Source: Obelidium mucronatum
Lineage: Eukaryota; Chytridiomycota; Chytridiomycetes; Chytridiales; Chytriomycetaceae
Assembly: GCA_025765595.1 (NCBI GenBank)
Contig: JAIVFH010000271.1
Coordinates: 1-36,382, forward strand
DNA: 36,382 bases
Direction of reading: 5' to 3'
Shown: piece after piece, positions 29,502 through 36,382 of the stretch
How the letters are laid out: every line of letters begins with the position of its first letter
How positions within the stretch are numbered: the first letter of the stretch is position 1
The notes under the pieces: generated by a model
Seen by the model: only the letters and a program-made list of their open reading frames with translations
Databases searched by the model: none
Told to the model about the DNA's origin: nothing
Translations under genes and position numbers: made by a program

Positions 29502-29983
29502 ATGGCCTTTAAGAAGGTCCCTGGGAAGAGAAAGGCTGGCAATGCCCTTTCTGCCAAAGCAAATCTCGAAAATATCCCATCGACATCGTATTCATGTGGT
29601 TCCACTGTCCAGCCAAGGGAAAGGAGTCTGCCATCCCAATCAGCACCCCTTCGAAACGCACCAAGCACTTATGGAAGCGCACAGATGGAGTCAGCTTCCA
29701 AGCTGAAGACGCTATGAACAATCCACGTCAAATTGAGAAAGGCTTTGATGCTCCCTTGAAGCAGTTCAATGAGCCCTCTGTTTACAACCACCATTACAAG
29801 GAGCAAGCAATCAAGTCTGCGGTGTTTGCAGCTGATCGAGAAGCTGCAGCGTTAGCTCAGAAGATCTTCAATATTACTTCTCAGTTTTCCTCTCTTGATC
29901 AACAACACCTACTGAATTTGATGCCCAAAAATGTTGCTCTTCAGGTAATTTCAGAAGCCGGATCTATGAGGTCTTGGGTTTGA
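29502..29983 (+). CDS. Hypothetical protein, probably frameshifted
   Basis: One frame starts MAFKKVPGKRKAGNALSAKA and continues to 29717. A second frame takes over near 29690-29710 with AEDAMNNPRQIEKGFDAPLK, VYNHHYKEQAIKSAVFAADR and AALAQKIFNITSQFSSLDQQ. A donor-like GTAATT follows VALQ at 29945. The second half looks like a helical protein. It is either a gene with a frame break or an unrecognised exon pair. No domain was identified. Confidence 0.4.
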
Positions 29984-30126
29984 GACTTTCCATAGCGCTT
30001 ATATGGCGGACAACAAAGGCGAGATAATGTACCAGATCAGATAGATGGTTTGACGATAATTCCATTGCAGGCCCTTCTTTTGAAAATTTAGAAACTAGTT
30101 GGAGCTTGAAGCAGAATCCACCAAAA

Positions 30127-30209
30127 TCCGACGACCCGGGTTCGAACCGGGGACCTCCTGATTACAGTGCAGTTACAGTCAGATGCTCTTCCAACTGAGC
30201 TATCATCGG
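30127..30209 (-). tRNA. tRNA-Tyr (GUA), third copy
   Basis: Mature part identical to the palindrome copies. The intron differs: CTGCACTGTA instead of TAACACTGTA. Flanking DNA is unrelated to the arms, so this is a separate genomic copy. Confidence 0.96.
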
Positions 30210-30534
30210 CTGAATATCAACCAATTTTGAGACAATTTAGTACGTCTAGGCCAATTGTCCAATTATGTGGAACCAATAGGCATCATCTAGAGCCTGTCCA
30301 CTTAACATTCTCACATTTTGACAATGTATGAAGGCGGTGAGGGTGTCTTCGTTTGATTTTGCTGCTCTTGGCACTGCTGATTTCTTAGGAATAACAGCAA
30401 AGAAAATATTCCTCAGAATTGACAATTCATAAACATGAGCTACCAGGTATGCTGAAGCGGCGCTCCACTGCTTGAACAACATATCAAATTATCAATACCC
30501 TCCTTTAGTTACTTGAGCTTATATATGATTTGTA
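30210..30534. other. Intergenic, no gene recognised
   Basis: A 78-codon minus-strand frame exists (30246-30482) but shows no motif. The stretch probably includes the promoter of the MYCBP-like gene. Confidence 0.4.
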
Positions 30535-31007
30535 ATGCAGGCAGTTGATCAAAAAAAAGAGGACTTTAGAAAGTATCTGGAAAAAAACGGAATCATCGAC
30601 GCTCTTACAAAAGGTAGGGGCGATTTTGCATCCAAATATCAGCGCCTGAATATTATTCTGAATCTTAGTGCTCGTTGGATTGTACGAAGAGCCCGAGAAG
30701 CCAGAGAGTCCAATTGAGTACGTCCAAATCTACTTGTCTCCATTCCGCACGGCTAATCCCAAACTATCCTTAAAAAATAAGGTTTATCAAGCAGTTTCTT
30801 GGTGGTCCTGGAGACGTTGATGTCGAAGCCTTAAAACATGAGAACGATGAGTTGAAAAAACGCGTCGACGAGCTTCAACTGCGGATTGACGAATTAACAA
30901 ACTCTGTAAGTCGTTCGAGTCTATTGATATATTCTTGTAAACTCATGTTTTATATTTCACAGACAGTGCAACCTGAAGGAACTCTCGAGACGGCAGCCAC
31001 TGTATAA
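30535..31007 (+). CDS. MYCBP: MYCBP/AMY-1-like protein (98 aa, four exons)
   Basis: Exons 30535-30613, 30669-30717, 30782-30905 and 30963-31007 join in phase through three GT-AG introns of 55, 64 and 57 nt. The protein reads KKEDFRKYLEKNGIIDALTK, VLVGLYEEPEKPESPIEFIK, QFLGGPGDVDVEALKHENDE, then a coiled coil LKKRVDELQLRIDELTNS. This follows human MYCBP (about 103 aa: FRRYLEKSGVLDTLTKVLVALYEEPEKP-type start, C-terminal leucine-rich helix) along its full length. In animals it binds MYC and AKAPs and is linked to cilia and sperm flagella. The start at ATG 30535 gives the usual short N-terminus. The next gene, ODAD4, is also ciliary, 101 bp downstream. Confidence 0.92.
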
Positions 31008-31108
31008 TGATTCATGAAACAGTCACAACCAAATAAAGATAATTTTCTTGTAGCGCCTCTATAATTACGCGTATCTATATTTCTTCTTGGACTTAATTTG
31101 TACTGGAC

Positions 31109-32152
31109 ATGGGATTTCCAAATAAGATTAACAACTCCCAAAAAAGAAGACGAGACCGCCATCGTGACCGTGAAATGCCAAACAAAGACGACGGTTCAGA
31201 AACAGATCCCCATGAGAACTTGGTCGCCAAGTTCCAGACACTCTCAGCCGAGGGTGACCTTCTTGCCCAACGCCGTGCGTTTACAGAAGCAATTGAAGTC
31301 TTCACCCAGGCCCTTGAAATACGCCCTACCGATAAGCACTGTCTCGTATCGCGTTCTAAATGCTATATTCACGTGGGATCACCTGCGCTCGCTCTCGAGG
31401 ACGCCAACACAAGTCTAAAAGTTGACGATCCCCTCTTCTTCAAGGGCATCTTCCAAAAAGCAGAAGCGCTCTATGCCATGGGCGATTTTGAACTTGCTCT
31501 GATGTTCTACCACCGTGGGAACAGACTTCGTCCAGAGTTGGACGAGTTCCGTATTGGAATCCAAAAATCAAGAGAAGCGATTGAAAACTCGATTGGCAAG
31601 AATGATAAACCAAAGGATTTCAAGCTGGAAATATCGCAAAAGCTTCGAAAGAACTTGGGTACCTTGTTTCAAACGTCAAGCGGTGCCGCAACGACTTCAG
31701 GAGCCAGACCAACTTCTACAGCTGCGACTGGTGGTATTGTTGCAGGAGTCGGAGCACCTGCAGCTGGTGTCAATGGGATTGATGCCTTTGCGCCAAATGC
31801 AATTCACACCAAGGTTGAAAGTAAACTCTTGGGCGAGCTCTATGATGACAAAGTGTACTTGCAAAACTTGGTTCTAGATCGAGACTTTGTAGATCATCCT
31901 GATGAGCAAATAATCGAGTTAGTGAATGAAGGGTTGAGGTACTTGGGGACACGTTTAGAATTCTGGAGGCAGCAGAATCCCCTGTATGCAAGGAAAAAAG
32001 AAAAGAAGATTAAGCCTCGTATGGAGCGTGGTGGTAAGAAGAAGACACAAGTTCAACCGGTGGTGCTTCCTCCTCTCGATCACAACACCAAAAGTGGAAA
32101 AGCAACATCAATAATTGCTTCCCAAAAGCCCGTCAAACACGTTAGAGTTTGA
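31109..32152 (+). CDS. ODAD4: Outer dynein arm docking complex subunit 4 (TTC25)
   Basis: Intronless, 347 aa. Residues 1-30 are basic. Three tetratricopeptide repeats follow at about 42-73, 76-107 and 111-143, with the diagnostic CLVSRSKCYIHVG, FQKAEALYAMGDFELALMFY and HRGNRLRPELDEFRIGIQKS. A variable Ala/Thr/Gly-rich linker spans 188-225. Residues 237-298 hold the second conserved block: LLGELYDDKVYLQNLVLDRD and YLGTRLEFWRQQNPLYARKK. Both blocks and their order match animal TTC25, which docks outer dynein arms on axonemal doublets. It is shorter than the roughly 670-aa human protein, lacking C-terminal extensions. Its presence implies a motile flagellum. Confidence 0.95.
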   Translation: MGFPNKINNSQKRRRDRHRDREMPNKDDGSETDPHENLVAKFQTLSAEGDLLAQRRAFTEAIEVFTQALEIRPTDKHCLVSRSKCYIHVGSPALALEDANTSLKVDDPLFFKGIFQKAEALYAMGDFELALMFYHRGNRLRPELDEFRIGIQKSREAIENSIGKNDKPKDFKLEISQKLRKNLGTLFQTSSGAATTSGARPTSTAATGGIVAGVGAPAAGVNGIDAFAPNAIHTKVESKLLGELYDDKVYLQNLVLDRDFVDHPDEQIIELVNEGLRYLGTRLEFWRQQNPLYARKKEKKIKPRMERGGKKKTQVQPVVLPPLDHNTKSGKATSIIASQKPVKHVRV

Positions 32153-32229
32153 GTTAACGATGAAGTTGAAGAGAGTTGCGTTGAAGAATTGAAGTAAAAA
32201 AATAAGTTTGTAAATCCGTCCGAACCTTC

Positions 32230-34087
32230 ATGAAAGCCAAAACACTACAAATCAACTGGCACGACAAGATGCCCATCTTCTCGGTATCTTTCAGTCCAAC
32301 AAAGATGAATGGAAATATGCACAAGCTAGCAACGGCTGGTGGTGACCACAACATTCGAGTTGAGTGCTTGCAACAAGCACAAAAAAATACTCTAACCTAC
32401 TCTTTCGTCATGAGTAGCTCTGGGCCGTGACTTTGGACGAAGAAACGAATACTTCAAAGCTGGAGTTTTTGGCCACTTTAAATCGTCACTCATCTGTTGT
32501 AAACTGCATTCGATGGTCACCGAAAGGTATGAGGCCAGCTCTGAGTGTCTTGTGACTGAGTTCTATTTTCAGGCGACATTTTGGCTTCAGGAGGAGACGA
32601 TGGGACTTTAATTCTATGGCAGCAGTGTGAAAAGAGGAGTTCCGAAGCGGGCTCGTTGGATGCTACAGAAGACGCCGACAACAAAGAACATTGGAAGATA
32701 TTTCAAATTCTGAGGTAAACCCAGGTGCAAGAACTTGCAGCTTCTAAACTATTCTGATCACAGAGGGTGTTCAGCTGACATTTATGACATTGTTTGGTCT
32801 CCTCAAGCAGAATATGTGATGGCTGGATGTGTCGATAATTCCACAAGAATATGGGATATCAAGCAAAGTAAGATTTAAGCAGTTATTGTAATGTTTGCTC
32901 AACTAAGAAACCCCTTCAAGACAAATGTATTCATACTCTGACGGAGCACTCCAATTTTGTGCAAGGGGTTACTTGGGATCCTCTGGATGGGTTAATCGCG
33001 TCTCAAAGCTCAGACCGATTTTTAAATATCTACAAAGTACGCAAGGACAGTGCCGATGGTGTTGTGAGACTGGTTTGTTGCGCACGACAAAGCCGAGTAT
33101 CCGTTCCCCTGCAACCTCTGATGATGGCCCCTGAAGCGAATAGTGATGAATGGAATACGGCGGAAAGCAAAGGAACATTAAAGCGCACCATAAAGCTGGA
33201 TTTGGATGGCGACTACATTGAAGATGAGCTTGAGACCCCTACCACTCCGTCCACGAAAAAGCAGAAAACCACAGACTCTCAATTAGCGTCTACAACCACA
33301 ACAAGAATGTTTCACGACGATACGTTGTCCTCGTTCTTTCGAAGACTTTCGTTTTCTCCTGATGGGTCCTTGTTGGTTTCACCTGCTGGGCTTTATCGCG
33401 AAAAACCAAAAGACATTGCCTTGAATGTCGTTTACATTTTCTCCCGGGAGAATATTCGAGGGTGAGCGGTACTCTTTCGAAAAATTATTTTGAAACCTAA
33501 TGTCTCATTTTTAGCGAGCCTATTGCACGTTTAACTGGCTTCAAGAAACCTGTCATTGCGATTTCTTTCAGTCCTGTATTGTACCAGCACAAGGAAAAGA
33601 AAAACTCGACCCTAAAATTACCGCATCGAATGGTTTTTGCTGTCGCGAGTCAAGATTCTGTGGTGGTTTATGATTCAAGTGTGTTGGAACGGCCGTTGGC
33701 CGTCATTTCCAATCTTCATTTTGGTACTTTGACAGATATATCGTGGCAAGTTGTTCTACGGAAAATTTCGTACCAAGTTCGTCTCATAAATGAACTTTTT
33801 ACAGGGCATCAAACGGAAAAATTTTATTCATGTCGTCAACAGATGGTTACAACTCGATCGTGACTTTTACGAATGACGACCTAGGAACTCCTATCAAATC
33901 AGAAAAAGAAGAAATTGCTAAAAGTAAAGCGAGCTCCGAAATCAACGCAAATGAATCGACAGAACAGCTTGCTGCGGCACAGCCGTTAATCCCAGCAGCT
34001 GTAAATGTTTTGAACAGCAATCTGATCAAAAAGAAGAGACCCACTGCAGCTCCAACCGCAAGAGAAACGGAAAATGTTAATGAATGA
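32230..34087 (+). CDS. CHAF1B: Chromatin assembly factor 1 p60 subunit (WD40)
   Basis: Seven exons: 32230-32358, 32418-32526, 32573-32714, 32764-32867, 32908-33461, 33515-33745, 33805-34087. About 516 aa with WD40 repeats: KLATAGGDHNIRLW, FLATLNRHSSVVNCIRWSPK, DILASGGDDGTLILW, CSADIYDIVWSPQAEYVMAG, NSTRIWDIKQ, HSNFVQGVTWDPLDGLIASQ, SSDRFLNIY, FRRLSFSPDGSLLVSPAG, FGTLTDISW. The order and inserts match CAF-1 p60 / yeast Cac2, which with p150 and p48 deposits H3-H4 behind replication forks. The last intron (33746-33804) starts GCAAGT, a GC-AG type. Exons four and five do not join in phase: one surplus nucleotide, probably in the A run before the donor at 32868, which may be a sequence error. The gene starts 77 bp after ODAD4. 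Confidence 0.95.
33746..33804 (+). other. GC-AG intron in CHAF1B
   Basis: The exon ends ...GATATATCGTG and the intron starts GCAAGTTG and ends TTTTTACAG. Splicing gives LTDISW-ASNGKILFMSSTDGY in frame, a conserved WD40 blade. No GT donor nearby keeps the frame. Confidence 0.8.
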
Positions 34088-34267
34088 AAGAACTCGTAAT
34101 AAACGAAACGATTACAACCTTTGATGAAAATGAAACTAAAAAAGTGTAAAAATTTTTCCAAAAAGTAGTCTCGTGAGGTTCCTCGTGCGTTTCATTTCAT
34201 TTTATTCATTTCGCTTTGAAGCACAGAAGTACAAAAGCCTGAAGCTTCCCCTCGTAACATTCGCACA

Positions 34268-35365
34268 ATGACTGCTTTAACTGAAGCTCCCCTGGCGGCA
34301 CCGCTGTCTGATTCCAAAGGAAGCAACAACATGCTTGCGCCACTCAATCGATTCCCGACGGACAAGGGCGCCAGCGTCCACGCCGACGACGAAAGCGCCG
34401 CAATTGACCTTCTGCGGCTCAAGGCGGCGCCGACAGTTCTGCTGCCGTCGCTGGCGTCGCTTGTCCCGGCGCTGGGAAACGCTAGCGCGGCGCCGAGCCG
34501 CGAGGCGTCGCCGGCCGCAGCGGCGCCGCCGGTGCTGCGGACGCCGCCGCTGGTTGTGCCGTCGCAGCAGGCGGCGGCGCCGGCGCACCAGCGGCGGTTT
34601 TCGGTCAGCGCCGTGACGCTGGCGCCGCAGCCGCCGCTCGCGATGCACCGGCGCCGCGTGTCGCTGGCCGCCGTGCCGCCGCCGAGCGCAATTCCGGCGC
34701 CGGCGCTGCCCGCGTTCGTGTTTGGCGCAAACGCGCTCAAGCGCAAGGCCGCGCTGCCGGACGAGCCGGACGCCGCCGCGCCAAAGCGGCGGTATTCCGT
34801 CGCCGCCTTCTACAACAGCAGCAGTCCGCAGGTGATGGACCACCCGGGCATCATCCACAGACTGCCGCAGCAACAACAACAGCAGCAACAACAACATGCA
34901 GTGCGCATCAATCCTCTGTTCATGACGAGGCAACCCGTCTTTCTGCAACAGCAACAAGTTCAGTATCCTATTCCATCCTACAACCATCAGCAACAGCATC
35001 CACTCCAACAACCCATCCCACCACAACAACCAGTGATTTCTTCCTTGCAGAACGCCACTCCTCGACGCGGGTCGGTTGCCTCCCTTGTCTCCACTGGATC
35101 TGAGAGCGAGTCGGACGATGCACCGAAACCTGCAGACTCAAGTGCTCCTGTTTCTTTTGCCACCAGCAAGGAATCACACAAGATGGCGGAACGCGCAAGA
35201 CGCACAAAAATGAATGAGCTGTTCGACGACCTGAAAAATCTGTTGCCACCCGCAGTCTTTGCGGACAGCAAGGCGTCAAAACTCGACATTCTCGCCAAAA
35301 CAATCGAGTTTCTCACTCAGCAACAACGGCAAGCAACTGTTGCTGAAGAAAAGAATGATGCTTGA
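34268..35365 (+). CDS. bHLH transcription factor, class B (E-box CACGTG type)
   Basis: Intronless, 365 aa. The basic helix-loop-helix domain lies at the C-terminus, residues 301-350: KESHKMAERARRTKMNELFD, loop PPAVFADSK, second helix LDILAKTIEFLT. H304, E308 and R312 occupy basic-region positions 5, 9 and 13, the class B signature predicting binding to CACGTG. KESHKxAExARR resembles Pho4/NUC-1 phosphate regulators. There is no leucine zipper. The N-terminal 300 residues are low complexity: Ala/Pro-rich, a Q9 run at 201-209 and more Gln-rich stretches. Four RRxS sites (S112, S132, S177, S269) fit a basophilic kinase such as PKA. DNA for residues 35-180 is far more GC-rich than its surroundings. 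Confidence 0.93.
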   Translation: MTALTEAPLAAPLSDSKGSNNMLAPLNRFPTDKGASVHADDESAAIDLLRLKAAPTVLLPSLASLVPALGNASAAPSREASPAAAAPPVLRTPPLVVPSQQAAAPAHQRRFSVSAVTLAPQPPLAMHRRRVSLAAVPPPSAIPAPALPAFVFGANALKRKAALPDEPDAAAPKRRYSVAAFYNSSSPQVMDHPGIIHRLPQQQQQQQQQHAVRINPLFMTRQPVFLQQQQVQYPIPSYNHQQQHPLQQPIPPQQPVISSLQNATPRRGSVASLVSTGSESESDDAPKPADSSAPVSFATSKESHKMAERARRTKMNELFDDLKNLLPPAVFADSKASKLDILAKTIEFLTQQQRQATVAEEKNDA

Positions 35366-35511
35366 AACAAGCAGATACGTCATCGTTCTTTTCACTTATC
35401 TCGTACATCAACCTTCTTTCTTCTTTGTTTTTCATTTTGTTTTTTATGTTGTATGTTCTAATGATGTTATTTGTAAATGTGAATTGCATTCTTTTTTGGC
35501 ATGAACGACTT

Positions 35512-36070
35512 TCAATTGTCTATACTTTTATTTGTCGCACTTTTGATAACTGACTTTGGCTTTTTCAGCCCATTTGCCGGTTTTAATACAGCTGGTGTTG
35601 TTTGGATTAACATTTCGGAAGGTGCCAAGTTCAGGTTTGTTTCAGATATTCCGTCTTCTTTCTTTTTCCCCTTTGACATTTTCGGCTCCGCCGCTTTTAA
35701 AACAGCTGTTGTTGTTTCATCACTGTTCGAACTTATTTTCGACATGAGCCAGTCAAGGTTGGTTTCAGATCCGATATCCGAGTCTTTCTTTTTCCTTGAC
35801 AGCCATTTTGCAACAAATGAGTCTTCCACCCAGACTCGCCATGAGGAACATCCATGTGGCACAACGGACACCTCGCTACACCGGGAATAATAGAGGCTGG
35901 CAGACACGTCTGACGTTCCACATGACTCTGAAACTCAGGTCATAATGCATTCTTTACAGCGTGAGCACTGTTTGACGAGTTTCTTGTTATCACACTCGTC
36001 ATGCATATGGGCAGTCAGAACTGGTATCTCCACAATCTAAGGAAAATGTTGCAATTAGCTAGAGGCATCC

Positions 36071-36108
<38 letters not shown>

Positions 36109-36382
36109 TCACCAGATGGCAAAGAGGGCATGAGCATAGCATGGGCAGTCTCGCCAGTAGTGAATATCTAGGTTTTCATCCGTAAAATCTGGACTTTTTT
36201 CGTTGCAAAATATGCAAGTTCTGAATTTTTTGTGTCAGTAACAGTGTAGGTCGTAGTTACAAGCAGAAAAATAACCTATTCCAAGAGTTTGCTAATCTCT
36301 CTTCAGTCAGAGTCATTTTCAAGCTGTCTTGATCCTCCTTTTTTTCGCAGGAGCCGTCGAAACTAAAATACCATTCAGTTCC
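35512..36382 (-). CDS. CEP104: CEP104-like ciliary tip protein, C-terminal part, frame breaks
   Basis: The minus strand enters at the window edge with GTEWYFSFDGSCEKKEDQDS (exon 36276-36382). An intron leads to exon 36113-36220: TCIFCNEKSPDFTDENLDIH YW. A second intron (36037-36112, with a T35 run) leads to VEIPVLTAHMHDECDNKKLV and QCSRCKECI, then FQSHVERQTC and RCPLCHMDVPHGESGWKTHL LQNGC. This matches the C-terminal zinc-finger array of CEP104 (CIFCGE, LTEHLLTEC, RCPLCHENFSPGEEAWKAHL). CEP104 acts at growing ciliary and microtubule tips. Three single-base frame breaks are seen: near 36140, 35950 and in the A run near 35792. The tail to the stop at 35512 carries a duplicated SETNL-type repeat absent from the animal protein. 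It converges on the bHLH gene, 146 bp apart. Confidence 0.85.
36072..36106 (+). repeat. A35 homopolymer in CEP104 intron
   Basis: About 35 consecutive A on the plus strand, hence a long U tract just after the intron donor on the gene strand. Confidence 0.9.

Noticed and set aside
34277..35029. Long minus-strand and other-frame readings within the bHLH gene
   Set aside because: They are arginine- or leucine-rich by-products of the GC-rich and CAA/CAG-rich coding strand. Only the plus frame has a domain.
35501..35890. Plus-strand membrane-like frame opposite CEP104
   Set aside because: Hydrophobic runs are the complement of lysine- and glutamate-rich codons in the CEP104 tail, and the zinc-finger match supports the minus strand.
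1..36382. CRISPR arrays, bacterial operons, rRNA genes
   Set aside because: No regularly spaced short repeats, no ribosome-binding-site pattern and no rRNA-like segments were seen. Introns and tRNA structure indicate nuclear eukaryotic DNA.

Overview
The window looks like nuclear DNA of a flagellated fungus, most likely a chytrid. Genes have short GT-AG introns of about 40-76 nt. The right end carries compact genes for ciliary and flagellar proteins (MYCBP, ODAD4/TTC25, CEP104), which Dikarya lack, beside a CAF-1 subunit gene and a bHLH gene. The rest is transposon-rich, with Ty1/copia, Ty3/gypsy, PIF/Harbinger, hAT-like and KDZ (Kyakuja-Dileera-Zisupton) sequences. KDZ elements are typical of fungi. 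The species cannot be named from the sequence.

Layout. (1) 1-5410: one decayed Ty1/copia element on the minus strand, with two LTRs and a GCAAT target duplication, interrupted in pol by a 532-bp hAT-like element. (2) 5411-19710: nested repeats. Four complete hAT-like non-autonomous elements with 8-bp target duplications occur in 1-19 kb, plus two partial ones. The region also holds a PIF/Harbinger element with TTA duplication, several copies of a 0.8-0.9 kb unit (family X), two 32-nt G tracts, broken KDZ fragments, and inverted duplicate copies of three unrecognised gene families called Y1, Y2 and V here. (3) 19710-21078: a Ty3/gypsy RT-RNase H remnant. (4) 21195-29041: a large inverted repeat with arms of about 2.5-2.7 kb. 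About 2.13 kb per arm is collinear without indels, and every stretch compared was identical. Each arm carries tRNA-Lys(CUU), tRNA-Ala(AGC) and intron-containing tRNA-Tyr(GUA). The unique 2.7-kb spacer holds two convergent genes, an unrecognised protein and a KDZ transposase-like protein. (5) 29042-30530: a weak gene candidate and a third tRNA-Tyr. (6) 30535-36382: MYCBP-like, ODAD4, CAF-1 p60, bHLH (all plus strand), then CEP104 (minus, running off the window).

How parts relate. The right-hand genes are ordinary cellular genes. MYCBP, ODAD4 and CEP104 point to cilium assembly and motility, CAF-1 p60 to replication-coupled nucleosome assembly, and the bHLH protein to E-box transcription control. 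The most unusual object is the tRNA-bearing palindrome around a KDZ gene pair. Its arms supply the same upstream sequence to both inward-facing genes, and their inner ends resemble the terminal repeats of family X. Several single-nucleotide frame breaks in otherwise well conserved genes, often at homopolymers, suggest residual sequencing errors, so some breaks listed here may not be biological.
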